Shown here: piece after piece, positions 1 through 16,120 of the stretch
How positions within the stretch are numbered: position 1 is the stretch's first letter
How the letters are laid out: each line of letters starts with the position of its first letter
From: Purshia tridentata
Lineage: Eukaryota; Streptophyta; Magnoliopsida; Rosales; Rosaceae
Length of the DNA stretch: 52,208 nucleotides
Direction: 5' to 3'
Assembly: GCA_003254885.1 (NCBI GenBank)
Contig: QANT01005390.1
Location: 1-52,208 of the forward strand
Notes under the pieces: generated by a model
What the model saw: the letters and a program-made list of their open reading frames with translations, nothing else
What the model was told of the DNA's origin: nothing
Databases searched by the model: none
Program-made: the position numbers and the translations under genes

Positions 1-3000
1 AAAGGGAAAAAAAAGAAAAAAAATGAGAGGGTGGTCAACTCAACAATAAAAGGTGGTCGGTATAGCTTAGGCCTGATGAATATATTGATGACCTTTAAAT
101 TCACAAGGATTCACTTTTTTTTTCGATCTACTGCTTTCCCGCATTTGAGTTTAGAGTTGATCGCTAGATTAATAGTTAAAATAATCAAATTAATGGTATA
201 ATATAGTAGTAATTAAGGCTGTGGACAAAGATATAAAGATTTGCTATATATGGTTCCCTCCTTATATTCTAGTTCAATCTGTACACGTTATTCCAATCGT
301 TTGGATTACTTTTGTGTTTGACCAACCATATAAACAAAATGGGAAACTAGGGTTGCATATGGTGGAGTGAATATAACAATTGTTGGGCATTGGATTCTGT
401 CTGTTTAAATAAATAAAAAAATGGCCAAAATCAAGAATCGTTTGGGGGCATCAGACACACAAAAAACAGTTGCTTAATACTCCAAGCTTGTGTTTCAACT
501 TTCAACCGACCATTCTCTTTGGTACAATAATTAAGAAATTTAAATCTCAAAACAACCTAACTAATTAAGCGAAATTATGATTATATAGTTGGCTGAGTGA
601 AAAGGGTTTAGTCATAACTGGAAAACTACATGCATGCCAAAATAGTACTTCATAATCTTGATAATCAATTAATAGAATGGTTGCTGATTGAAAGCTTTTA
701 AAAGATCTGATGGTGGTGGTAGTGGTGGCCTGTGGTTTCGATCACTTGAGAGCTTTTTATATATGTACCCCACAAGTCCTGTCTTGCAGAAAGCTATCTA
801 CTCAGCCATGTCTTCTATATATATATATAAAGTATAAAGTGCTCATTTTATAGGGGCTTTTTAAAGCTTTTAATTTCAGTGTGGGGACTTTGATGATGAT
901 GAAGCACTGTAAGTTGATATGTTCATGCGCCACTAGAATCATTTTGGTTTTACCTCTTTCATTAATTAAGGCTAGCTTATCCAGAGCTGTTTGATCTTCC
1001 TTTCTCTTCTTTCTTGTATATATAGGTTCTGTATTCGCATGCAATTAATTAATTAAGCCAACGTACGTACATTTTTACAATATCAGTCAACTACGTACAA
1101 TTAATAAACTGATTGCAGTCCACTAAATAGGTCACATATAAATAGATATATATATATATATTTAAATGTGACCAACAATTATGAAATTAATGGTTCATAG
1201 GATACTGGGAACAAGAATTTATGTGAAGAGATGAACAATCCATCCTTCTGGAAAATGGTGGTTGAATAAATTTAATTAAGAAATGTATGCCATACATATA
1301 ATCAAGGAATGTTGATCCTAAGGTGGTGTAGACTTTGAGAATAGCTGGTCGGCCCTACTATCTTCAAGCTGATGAGTACTCTGTGCATGGGTTTCTGGGG
1401 TCTGACCAATATAGAAAATGGAAACGCTGAGACTTATTGTTTCTGTTCTGACAAAAAAGGGCAAAAAAGAAGCTACATGCATGCTTAAAGGTCTATGTAT
1501 CTTTTAGGTTTAGGTCCACACCAAGATTCCAAGAACCTAAGCAAAGCTCTAGCTACTTTGGCTTGGGGCTAGCTAGCTCCTTATTTTTTAATTAAAGGTC
1601 AATTTCTGTGTGGCTGTCTCTTATGTATAAATAATGCTCCACTAGTCTAAGTGTCTAACTGTCTAAGGCCATGCTGAAGTGACACCAACGCGTACAAAGC
1701 TCTGCATTATTGAATTACAAAGCTCAATATGTAAAACTGCTTTATTGTGTAAAAGAAACTCATGGTACATGCACTCACAAGGACAAAAGAAAAGAGTGAA
1801 AGAGATTTGGTGTGCCTTTTTCACTTGGGTAAAATAAAATGCATCACAGGCCATATATATTTTGTTCATATATTGCTCTCAAAAGACAAAAGCTTTCCCA
1901 GCTAGCTGGACCATTTTGGCGGCATCCTTGGTCTACACATTGACTTAATTTGTCTTGTAATCACAGGACAGAGCATATCAATGACTTGAAGAATGAAAAC
2001 TACATATGTATATATAATACAATAGACACATATTTTATAATGAAATTAAGTTGGTGTAACTAGCTAGCTAGAGCTAGCTATTTGTTCGTTCTATTTGTTT
2101 AGTCGTGTTAATACTTGAGGGGACATGTGCACCAAATAACCAACCCAGTCTAATTAACATGTTATAAAGAGATGCATGTGTGACCTTGTTGAATTATCAA
2201 AGAAAAGAATTACACTGCTATGATGATGGTCGTGGTGGATATTACAGTCTTTTACAGAGAAGCAGTGGAATTATTTAAAATTTGTGTGCAGGGTAATAAA
2301 GACAGGTAATGAGACAAAGCTAGCTGCATACACCATATAAAACAATGACAAAGTTTCAAGCTTTTGATAGAGCTAGCTACATATAATGTTATATGCTTTC
2401 TGGTTTTGACAGCTCGATGGAAACAGGAAATAATGGTCCTTGTTTCTACTTCCTTATAATGTACGTTTTCACTTCAGTTCCAAGTGTTCAACCCTGAAAC
2501 CCTAAATAATGCAACACTATCATTACCCAACAAGCTGTAAAATTAATGCATAATTCGAATCACATTAATTTGAGCAATCCATTGAGATGATTCTCTACGC
2601 AATCCCAGAATGTATTCCCTCCAAGTTTTATGTAGGTTAGTGGTGGATCCACATACATTGTTGAGGGGTCAATTGACCCTATGAAGTTACTTTTTTCCCT
2701 TTAAATTTTTGTTATTGTTCAAAATTTTCTTAGTTTTTGTGTGACAAAAACTGTTAGAATGTTTCAATAACACATTTCTTGAGTAAGAACCATGAATCCT
2801 CCTCATCACGCCTTGATGTAAAACGGATGGTGATTCAATTTGAAGAGTAGCTTGAACGACGAAAACGAGGGAAATTATTTCTACTAAATTTTGCTCCGGA
2901 GCCCAAATATAGTTGATTTACATATCAAATCGAAGGGAATCGCGCCACGATTCCAACATAGTTATCGCCGTGACTAATAGGCCTTTTTAGCCTTCCGAGA

Positions 3001-3993
3001 TCGTTTAGGGCCTCAAAACTGCGTTTGAAGTTTTAGACCATTTTATTTATTTTTCGTTTTATTTTATTCCGGTTTATTTTGGCTCACGAGCATTAATTAT
3101 GAGTTCGTTTAGCCCTAGAGTTTCCTAAAAAACGTATTTAAGGTTTCTCTTAAGTTGATTTGGGACTTTTTGACAATTATTAAATAAACTTTAAGTTTTT
3201 TCTCAATTTTTCTAGTGGATTCTTTTAGATTTACGCTTGTGAATCTTGGTCTCTTGCGCTGCATCATGCCTACGGCCATCTCAAAAGTCCCTTTTTCACT
3301 ATGGAGGTGTAGTTTAGTTTCTGAATTGTTGTTAGTAGTATTAATTTTTTGGAGCTCACCGAAAAAGAGCAGATAAATCAGAACTCAAAAGACCAACTAA
3401 AACATCATATATTTCAAAGAGAGTTATTATGCGGCCGGTGGCCCAACTGAGCCAAACCCACCAGTACGTAGTCCATGTTATATACACCTACAAATTTATC
3501 ACTACACCAGTATTCAAATAAATTTGTCTCCTAAATTTACCTCATAGTCCAACTTCTGTGCAGGCTTGTTGATTAAGGTCCAGGGTATAATTGGGCTAGA
3601 ATGTATGGGTCAGTTCATTTTTGGGCTCATTCTTCAAATGCAAAGTTATTGTATTTAGTGACAAGAGATAAAAAGTTTTGGGCTCATTTTTGGGCTGCTA
3701 AACTTATATACATCCAGTCTTGTTTGGGCGCGACAAAATGTGCTGACATGAGATGTTCTTCTTGTGCAAGGAATTGAACACCAAATCAAAGTTTAGATGT
3801 GGAAGATATGTTCTTGTGCAAGGAATTGAGCATTACCACCACTTTTTTGTGGTGAGCAAAAATGAACTCATACTAATACAAATGACTAAATGAGTGTACT
3901 TAATTGGTTGATGAATAATGATCAATAAAATTTTAGTGTTGCTATATATTCCTGTTTCTTTGTTTCTAGCATTTCTTTATTCTTTTTGTTTTA
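1..3993. other. AT-rich intergenic region upstream of the SCPL gene
   Basis: I see no supportable gene here. The open frames are short, lack family resemblance and are full of low-complexity (TA)n and AGCTAGC tracts. Around 2640-3300 there is LTR-like sequence (listed separately). At about 3752-3825 a 20-odd base phrase ending in gtgcaaggaattga occurs twice, roughly 56 bp apart. Confidence 0.6.
2640..3300. mobile_element. possible LTR / retroelement remnant
   Basis: The base texture changes here. A segment of moderate GC (about 2860-3060) is followed by a T-rich stretch with 'tttaaggtttctcttaagtt', then a 'gtggattc...acgcttgtgaatc' phrase and a short GC-rich end near 3260. That order resembles the R-U5 end of plant LTRs. 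I see no paired LTR, primer-binding site or coding region, so this would at best be a solo or truncated LTR. The call rests on composition and general familiarity only. Confidence 0.25.
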
Positions 3994-4161
3994 AACAAAA
4001 ATATTAATTTCTAAAGCCTTCTAGTTAGCTCAAGTGATAAGAATGAGTGTAGTAATTAATAAAATTATGATAGAATGAGTGTAGTACTAGTAATTAATAA
4101 GATTATGATAAATTTAAGATTCAATTCCCTCCGATATAATTAAAACAAAATATTAATTTCT
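3994..4161 (+). mobile_element. tRNA-derived SINE-like insertion with target-site duplication
   Basis: A body of about 131 bp (4013-4143) is flanked by near-identical direct repeats: 3994-4012 (aacaaaaatattaatttct) and 4144-4161 (the same minus one A). Near the 5' end, 'tagctcaagtgataag' (about 4026-4041) resembles a pol III box A, and 4118-4128 'gattcaattcc' resembles a box B. Between the boxes a 32-38 bp unit is tandemly repeated (4041-4072 and 4073-4110), which spaces the boxes further apart than in a tRNA. An A/T-rich tail precedes the 3' duplication. All of these are hallmarks of a plant SINE; the family is not identified. Confidence 0.55.
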
Positions 4162-4384
4162 GCCACAATACTTATGGTTTTTTGCATATATCGTATAATT
4201 CCAAAGAATTAAAAATCTGAATTGACAATGATAGGACGGCAAACGCGTCAGCCCCATTAGGTGGTTATAGCAAGGCATACACTACATGCTGTATTTTGTC
4301 CATTTGCTTTCTATATCTAATATGCAATAGCTTTTAAGTACAAGCAACGCCTTAGTATTCTCGTCCAAAGCTTTCAATGCTTGA

Positions 4385-8559
<4,175 letters not shown>

Positions 8560-8811
8560 CTCCTCACATGCCTGCCCCAGCCACCAATTCAATAATTAAT
8601 TCTTCCTCAATAATTGATCGATCAAGTTGATCAACATCAACATGTAATTGGTTATTTTGATTGGTGTTTTTTTTTCCCAAATATTTGCTAACAAGCTAGC
8701 GATGTAGCACACGGATGATGAGCTTACTTTTTATAAATAATTTCAGAGTAAGTTTATATGAAACATATATATATGAAATAGTGGCAGTGTGTTCGACCCA
8801 TTCAAGGTGCC
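8560..8811. other. 3' flank of the SCPL gene
   Basis: AT-rich sequence that probably includes the SCPL 3' UTR. I see no gene in it. Confidence 0.5.
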
Positions 8812-9104
8812 TCTGTATTAACATTGGTGATACCTTCATGGTCATTATCGAATGGCCAGGAAATACAAGAGCTGCCTGCACGGGTCAGTGGTGAACAGGT
8901 ACAAGGAGAGGAGATCTTCTGTGCCCAAAAGAAGACAAGATAGTCAAACCCCCAGATCGAGGAACTCCTTCGCATTGAACATGGGACAAGAAAGACCCAG
9001 ATTTCATGTGGTCTGATTTGCTCACATTCACTCAAAGCCAGTACAGGGTTGATGAGTCTACCCTCCAAAACTTCTTCATGCTTTCTCAATTCAAACCCGA
9101 TTAG
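8812..9104 (+). pseudogene. relic of a GA20-oxidase-like 2-oxoglutarate/Fe(II) dioxygenase (C-terminal exon)
   Basis: No single frame is open, but consecutive frames on the plus strand spell the C-terminal end of a gibberellin 20-oxidase-like enzyme in the correct order: NIGDTFM (about 8818-8840), KYKSCLHGSVVNRYKERRS (about 8861-8917), LLCPKEDKIVKPPD (about 8919-8960), then PDFMWSDLLTFTQSQYRVDE, followed by a short tail ending in TAG at 9104. At least three frameshifts separate the blocks. The His of CLH is the distal iron ligand in this family. The next residue, Arg in the usual CLHRAVVN, is Gly here. Upstream parts with the HxD motif are not recognisable. GA20-oxidase is the closest match I know, but another dioxygenase subfamily is possible. 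Confidence 0.72.
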
Positions 9105-9339
9105 TATATACTGATCAATTAATTAATGATGATCATTTTAAGTTGTTACCATGAACTCAGTTTCTCTTTCCTTCTCTCAATATATATTGTTTTCTCCTTA
9201 ATTTATAACACTGACAATGAACTAGTTCACTGTCCCCACTAAATTTAAAGACAAGAACGTGAATTCAGCACATATATATATAAAATAAAAAAAAGTAATT
9301 AATTGGCTGCTAGCTGCTCCTCTGTAGCTACTAATTCAT
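9105..9339. other. intergenic spacer between two gene relics
   Basis: AT-rich sequence in which I see no gene. It probably includes the degenerate promoter of the SCPL pseudogene. Confidence 0.5.
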
Positions 9340-10945
9340 AGCCCTTAATTTCTGATCGTATCATGCAAGGCCAACCAAATTGACAACCTCAACAAGTTGA
9401 TTAGGTCTCGCAAATCTGGAAATCCTCCTCATGCTCAATTGATCCTGGGTAGATGTTGCAGATGATGACCATTTTTCTGCAGGATGTGTTGGACCCCAAG
9501 ATGGGCTGATCTGAAAGCTGATAAGATTGAGGCCTTGCTAGGACAACCAAAAGGAGTGAATTTAAATTAATCAGTATTGAGGGTATGTAACAGTGAGACC
9601 CTAAAACTGGGAGAGCATTGTTCTACTACTTTGTTGAGTCCCCTAACAATTCTTCAACAAAAGCTCAAGTGTTGTGGTTAAATGGAGGTCGTTAATTGAT
9701 ATTAATCACTGTTAAACTACTCCTCAGATGTGTGTAGATTGGGCTCGGATCGATGAAAAGGACGGCCAACTGGGTGCTTATGGTTATCTGTGGGAACATG
9801 GTTTTTACTCCGACGAAACCCATGCAGGAATACACGTACAAACATGTGATTTGCTTCGTCTCAAATATGAAAGACAATCATACTATGAGCTTGGAGACGT
9901 TGATATTTAACAACATCTACGCTCCATTTTTCAGGAATATATCACAAGATATTCCCAGCCCAAATCTGTGCCTCAACTAGTACGTACCAGTACTCCTTCT
10001 GTAAGTCTCTAACTAATTAAGCATGGTTTCGAAACCAGACCTTCCCATTAAGCCAGAAATGACTTGGATATATATTATACATGTGTACGTAGGTGAATGG
10101 GTTTGATCCATATATGCTCGGACAACTATGTGGAGAACTATCTAAATCTTGTGGAGGTGCAAGCAGCTCTTCATGCATGCAAAACCTACAAATATGACAT
10201 TTTGCGGGTATATATATATGCACAACTTGCTTAATTTTCCCTGCTTACGGGCTTCCATATTAATACAAATCGATTAACATGCACTTAACATAATGACTAT
10301 TTAATCAAATGGTTAAATAGTCCTAACCCTTTTTCTCTTAATATTGTTTCTAGTAATGTTGGATGGACCGACGCCCCAACGTACGTACGTCCATTCTAAT
10401 TTCTACCCACAAAAAGGCAGCTCATCGCAAGTGGGATAAGGTTATGGATGTATAGGTAAGACTAAGAGCCTTGAATTGATTAATTAAGATAAATGTGACT
10501 AATATATATTGATCTCTATGGCACCTGAGATTTTATGTTGAATGTAATCTGCAGTGGGGACACTGATGGCAGCGTACCAGTCGCATATTCCAGATACTCC
10601 ATAAACAACCTCAAGCTAGCTCTTGAGACTGCATGGCAGGCATAGTAATGGCGAGATAATATGATTCATATTAGAGGGCATTTGAACGCTAATGCTTAGC
10701 CTTGGCGTTCGAATAAGCTCTAATGTCTGCACTTGTAGTTTTTCGGCAGTTTTCTCGCGATGAATTGGTTTGCATATAATGCAGGTTGGAGGATATGTGG
10801 CTGGGGGTACAAAGGATTGACATTTGCTACAGTAATGGGAGCTGGGCCTATGGTTCCCAGCACCAACCACTGCGAGCACTCAACTTCATCTCACCTTCCT
10901 TCATGGGAAGCTACCTCCTTACCAAGTTGTCAACCCACCAGAATA
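9340..10945 (+). pseudogene. decayed tandem copy of the SCPL gene, lacking exons 2-3
   Basis: Blocks match successive exons of the gene at 4460-8559: exon 1 (about 9352-9690), exon 4 (about 9726-9985), exon 5 (about 10094-10207), exon 6 (about 10354-10455), exon 7 (about 10555-10649) and exon 8 (about 10785-10930). Exons 2 and 3, which carry GPGCSS and the catalytic Ser motif, are absent; only about 45 bp separates the exon 1 and exon 4 blocks. Further lesions include an in-frame TAA in the exon 1 block, frameshifts in exons 1 and 4, a TAG ending the exon 7 block, and a 2-bp insertion in exon 8 (GGCTGGGGGTAC for GGCTGGGTAC). The codon for the catalytic His has become Pro (AGPMVP). The exon 7 block still reads GDTDGSVP. 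It cannot encode a carboxypeptidase. Confidence 0.9.
10670..10724. repeat. imperfect hairpin inside the SCPL pseudogene
   Basis: Arms 10670-10689 and 10705-10724 (attagag...gaacgc against its complement) pair at 16 of 20 positions around a 15-base loop. The hairpin lies in the intron-equivalent between the exon 7 and exon 8 blocks. It could be a tiny MITE remnant; no function is implied. Confidence 0.5.
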
Positions 10946-11768
10946 ATTATTCCCTCAATTGTACCAAGGCATCAAAAGTTCCTCTGTAAAACGCTAATTT
11001 TAATTAAATACCTACTCTCTTTTTTTGTCTGAATTAACTCAATAAATGAATTTCAAGTCTAACACAGATTTCAGCTACTTCGCAAAGTTAATCCAGTTAT
11101 GTGGGTGTTTAAGGGGACAACAGCTATAAATCATACCAATTTCTCTTTCATCAGCAACTGCTGCAGCAAGCTAGTCACAGTATATATACAACTATACAAG
11201 CACGACAATGAAAAGGACTCTCATAAATTAAGCTTCCATTTCAAGCATAAAATGTACAGAGCTGGAAAGAAGAATATACTTCTTTAATCTAATAAAGAAT
11301 TATACTTGTGGCCAGTACACATATGAACGGGCAGTTACACCAAACAGCTAGAGTAGCGAAATGGATGTTTCAACGTGAAAACGGAAAAAGAGGTAAAAGA
11401 ACTATACATACAAATTAATGAGAGTAAGCTTTCTTTTCCACATAGATCCCAACGGCCTCATCACGACCCTCAAAAGAAGGCTCTGCCTTCAGGGTGTTAA
11501 GTGTCCCGACATCCTTTGGTCCTGCTGCTTGCAAATATCTCATCCTTGCTTTGCAGCTAGGTTATGCAGAAATTGTGAAATTTCACATTCCATGTGCTTG
11601 TTTGTGCTGCCTCAATTGTGTGCCAGTTATCTCCTTGTGAGCCTGCCTGGCCTGGGAGAAAACAGGAGAGACATAGCTCATTTGACCTATAAGCACAGAA
11701 TAAAGAAGATGAAGGTCATTAAAACAGAGCAGAAGGAAAAACTACCTGAAAAAAATTTTCCGCCAAGT
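10946..11768. other. 3' flank of the UROS gene
   Basis: This stretch probably holds the UROS 3' UTR. About 20 bp after the stop a CAG|GTAGTT donor-like site occurs on the minus strand, so the 3' UTR may be spliced. A 42-codon minus-strand open frame (11415-11543) lies in the less AT-rich part and is discussed in the findings. Confidence 0.4.
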
Positions 11769-14700
11769 CTACACATGGACATGTTCTCTCAATGCTTCAA
11801 CAATGCTATCCACCCATCTGTCATCCAAAACAGAAAGTTCAAAAAATAAAAAGATATACAGAAGCATCTCAATACTACAACAATCATCAATGACAAAAAA
11901 AAGCTGATATAAGAAAATCCAAACTATGAAAATTATAACAGCATACTTGAGTTCACTCTTTAGTCAAATTAGATCAAAGGATAACAGAACTTAAGGAATA
12001 AAAGGACATTTAACAACATATCAATATCAAACTAAATATAATGGAAACTAGTGCTGTTGCAGGAGTAGCATTACTATAGAAATTCAGCAATTAGCATAAA
12101 AATTTAATAATCAGTGACCAATACAGTAACAAAAAACACCTACCATAAATTTTAAAAATACAGATTAGAAAAGTGAGTATTACCCTTCAAGACCTGGGTT
12201 CATTGAGTAGTAAACGTTTCTCAAGCCTAGTTTCTTGGCAGCTTTAGCAGTTGTCTCACCAATACAGGCAATTGAATTGCTCCATTGCTCTGACGGGGAA
12301 ATAAGATTGACCCAGGCACTGTTGCAGTGGAGATAAATAAGCTGAGATTAGGTAAAACTGTCTTTCCAAAAATCCTTGCTTAACCTAGGTAGCTCGGATG
12401 TGAAAAAATGACATTAGTAAAAAGTTATTCACTGAATTCTCAAAGAAGGCAATCAGAATGTACTGGATGATTGAGACAATTATAGTCTCCAGTGAAACCA
12501 AACTCTAACTAGCTCAGATAAAACTATCTACATGTCAGATATTACTGACCGAACTGCAGAAGGAGAAGCAACTGCAACAACAGGGGCAGAAAGTGCTTGC
12601 TTCAAAACCATTTGGTCAACAAGATGAACAGGTACCTATAAGGGAGTATCAGAAATCATGTTCTGACTGAAATGAATCATTAGGTATCACACTTGCATGC
12701 CCAAAGATGAGTTACAATACCGTTGTGTATGTATTTAGCCTTGTGACCTCAAATCCTCGATTGGACAGGCCTTCCTCTGAAAGAAATATATAAGATGAAG
12801 ATGGTAAAACACAATAGAGACTGCTAAAATATGATATACAAAGGCAATACAATTCTATGCTGAGCTTAATGCGTGCTCCATTTAGACATGACAGGAACTT
12901 CCCAATTTTAATAATCTCAGTTAAAACCAACCACAAAAAAGAGAGTACATAACTGTCCGCTAGATGTCCAAAAGAGAAACTCAAACAAGATAGTTATCTT
13001 GGATTCACCCAATCCTAAAATGGCAAAAACAATAAAACGTCCATCCAAAGGGAAGCAGGCATACATATTGAAGCATTCCACATACCAATATCATCGCTGG
13101 CCTTTGCAGAAGCAGGATATAAAACAGTGCATTTTCTATTCCCATTCTTAGGAAGCTCTGAAGCCAAAACCTTGCCCGTTGCTGAAGAGTTACAGTTCAA
13201 AAAGAAAAATAGTATGGCAAGATTAAAATCAAATAGTGGCTAGAAAGAATCATATGATCCCACAACATTGGGTCATATATTGAACAAAAGCACCTAACTT
13301 TAGCACAAGAATACTTTCTCTGGGATATTCAATATATTTGGAGACATTTAAATTTTAATAGTATTCTCCAGTGCTTTCCACATAGTTTTAAGACCTTGAT
13401 GTTTTTCTTTCTTGGGTCATCTCAATGACTAGGATGCATAATAGGCAATAATACACTTTGTACAGAATTACATGCTTGCCTACACTAATGTGTATGCATA
13501 AATACCTTTTGATGGCTTGAAAGCAACATTGAGGGATTGCTGTGACGATTGTATTACTTCCTCAAAAATGCTTGCTGTACCAGCCCCCACGACACCTACC
13601 TTAACATTTGGAGCTCCAGCAGCCCTACAAGCCAATAACAAGTCTAATCCTATCATTTTGGAGAAAAGAAACTATCCACAAAGTTTTTAAAGAAAGGAAA
13701 ATATAAAAAACCTTTTCTCCATAATTCTTCCAAATATAATATCAATTGACAGAACGAACCAAAGTTCACAGAATCACAGTAATCCTTCAAACAAAAATTC
13801 CAAATTTCAGGAAAAGGGAATATATTTGTAAAGGATGACAACACAACAAGAGTTTTGAGGCCTGAGGACATATGGAAATTAAGACCCCAGAGAAAGTCAT
13901 TTAACCTCACAAATTGAATAGAGATTCTAGAGTTGATGAAAAATGCATGCTAATCCGAAAGATACTAAAATTTTTATGGTAAAGAGCAAAATTTGAGAAA
14001 CAGACGGTTTTCACATAAAAGCAACAATTTTCAGATAAAAGCTGCATGAACAAGGCTTTAAAATGCAAGATGCGCCAGATTTCTAGATAGCAAGTTCTAT
14101 TCCTTACTTCCATGCCTCTAAAAAGACTGAACCTGCTTCAGGGGAAGTTATGACAATCCAGTCAAATGCAGTATCTGCTGCCAACAAGGACCATTAAAAG
14201 AAGAATGTTAGTTAGAAAACAGTAGTACATGTTGAATTATGCTAGGTGAGCATGTAATCAAACAAGAACTTTAAAAAGAGAAAAAGAAAGATGCAGTTGA
14301 AGTTTGGGGCCGATGAACAAAATGGGCTAACAAGAATATGAGCTAGTTGACTCGGTGACAGAGAGAAAAGGCTATGTAATAATAGCTATTCTTACATGTT
14401 GTCGTAGGACCAATTACCAAAGGTATTTTATCATATAAAGCTCAAAACCCAAAAACCTCCCTAATCATGTAAAATATATGATGGCATTATCTGCGAAATT
14501 GCTCCAGATTACAAAATAAAGAAGTTGAAGTTACCACTTAATAGAGTAGGAAGCCTATCTAGATCAGGCCCCCGTGTATGCTGGATGAGGGGAAGCTCCA
14601 AACAGCTGATTCCCTGCTTTGCCTGTACTCGACATTTGAAAATCCCGTAAGAGACACCTATGCTACAAGTTCACATAAACACATACATACAATATACACA

Positions 14701-15875
14701 ACTATACATACATAGATATACATATATAGATGAAGCTCCAAGTAAGGATGTACTTACTTTAAGAAAATAAAAACATCATATCTCAGGCCTACAATTCAAT
14801 GATCGGAACCGCCCATATCTTTATCATTCAAATATCACTCTTGCTAAAAAATCAGCCAAATCGGAAATGTTTAGCCAGTTTATTACCATCAACATCATTT
14901 CAATTTTATCAAACGAACTGTGTTTGTCTACATAGTTTAGATGACCCAACAATAACCGATTTGGTTGTTTTTTTACAGGAACAACCCTTGAGGCGGGACC
15001 TAATTGATGTACGGATTCGATAATTGAACTGCATTGCTGGTGGTACCCAGAGAGGATGTTCTTACTTTTCTTGAAGTAAGGACATCCTTACTTGAAGCTA
15101 CATATACATATGTATATGCACATCATACATACATACATATACACATACATACATATCGTTTTGGTGCTGGAAAATAAATCAAGGGTATATGAAATTCCAG
15201 AAAGTTAAGTACTTTTACTGATTATAGATTTAAAATGTGAAAAGACACAGAAATTTCACTACTGTCGGTCTTGGACAAAATCATAGCACTGAAATTCGAA
15301 AGCCTTTTGAAAAGGCCAAAATAAGTAAAAGTAAAATAAAATAAATTGAAATGCTGAAATAAATTCCGCGGACTGATAATCGTTTCCACATTTAACCAAA
15401 CACCTATATGCTGGCAGCTCAAAGCTAAATTAAATCGCAGGCAAAAAAATGTAAAAATGCTTGCATAGTTCGACTACAATCCTTAACTGTGAATATATAG
15501 AGCATTTATAAAAGATCAAAATTCAAAGATAAAAGAAAGAAAGCGACAGAGAAGTAAAATGTAGAGCCCTAGAAATCCAACAGAACGCAACAGAAAAGTT
15601 CCAGTGCCTGAAGAAAATCGCATAAAAATGGCAGATACAGAGAGAAAGAGAAAGACGGATAGAGAATGTCTATATACCAGATAGTTGATGAGCTTGCCAT
15701 TCTTGCCCCGCTCTCTGGTGACGACGACTTTGGGCGGCGTCGAATTTGAATTGGAGGTTGAAGGTGAAGAAGCTTGGATTCTAAAAGCAGAAGCAGGCAC
15801 GAAGATTCGCCGGTGAAGTAACGGACAAGAAGCTGAGTACGCAGATGGGAGAGAGGAAAGAGAAAGGTGTGCCAT
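11769..15875 (-). CDS. UROS: uroporphyrinogen-III synthase, chloroplast precursor, 9 exons
   Basis: Exons in coding order are 15678-15875, 14535-14622, 14108-14174, 13506-13624, 13086-13181, 12721-12776, 12550-12635, 12184-12318 and 11769-11817, joining in phase to 297 aa. The enzyme cyclises hydroxymethylbilane to uroporphyrinogen III with inversion of ring D, the branch-point step toward chlorophyll, heme and siroheme in plastids. Residues 1 to about 46 form a Ser-rich transit peptide. The mature part starts near [15 protein letters not shown] and continues with [96 protein letters not shown] and a C-terminal [12 protein letters not shown]. These match plant UROS along its whole length. The ATG at 15875 is the first in-frame Met before the transit peptide; an open frame extends upstream to 15950 but looks non-coding. 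Intron 1 hosts a MITE-like element. Confidence 0.95.
14734..15099. mobile_element. 366-bp MITE-like element in UROS intron 1
   Basis: Terminal inverted repeats of 26 bp, 14734-14759 (agctccaagtaaggatgtac...) and 15074-15099 (complement agcttcaagtaaggatgtcc...), differ at two positions. The interior has no coding potential that I recognise. The element sits inside an ACATA/CATA-type simple repeat that continues on both sides, so target-site duplication cannot be read clearly and the superfamily stays open. Confidence 0.65.
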
Positions 15876-16032
15876 TCGATTCGAAACGTGTTGCACACAG
15901 AGGATTGCCACAGGCCAGCCATTACCAAATCGAGTATAGTGAATCCACATTATTATATTAATTTAGCTTATCTTCCTAGTTATGCAATAATTAATCAGTC
16001 TACTGTAACTGACCCAAACGACCAAAGTAGTA

Positions 16033-16061
16033 CACGTGTTAGGAACTGAGGATGCCACGTG
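16033..16061 (-). promoter_or_regulatory. paired G-box (CACGTG) elements upstream of UROS
   Basis: CACGTG occurs at 16033-16038 and 16056-16061, about 160-185 bp upstream of the UROS start codon, 23 bp apart. G-boxes bind bZIP and bHLH factors (HY5, PIF type) that control light-regulated tetrapyrrole genes in other plants. Regulation of this gene by them is an inference from motif and position. Confidence 0.5.
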
Positions 16062-16120
16062 GATGATATGGTGGGATGTGTCACATGGCTGGGGTCTGTC
16101 CTGTGGGCGGCCAACCAATC

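Noticed and set aside
4020..4130. tRNA gene suggested by box A/B-like sequences
   Set aside because: The boxes are too far apart, no cloverleaf can be folded, and long direct repeats flank the unit, so a SINE explains it better.
11418..11849. 143-codon plus-strand open frame
   Set aside because: It runs antisense to the last UROS exon and 3' region and its translation has no family resemblance.
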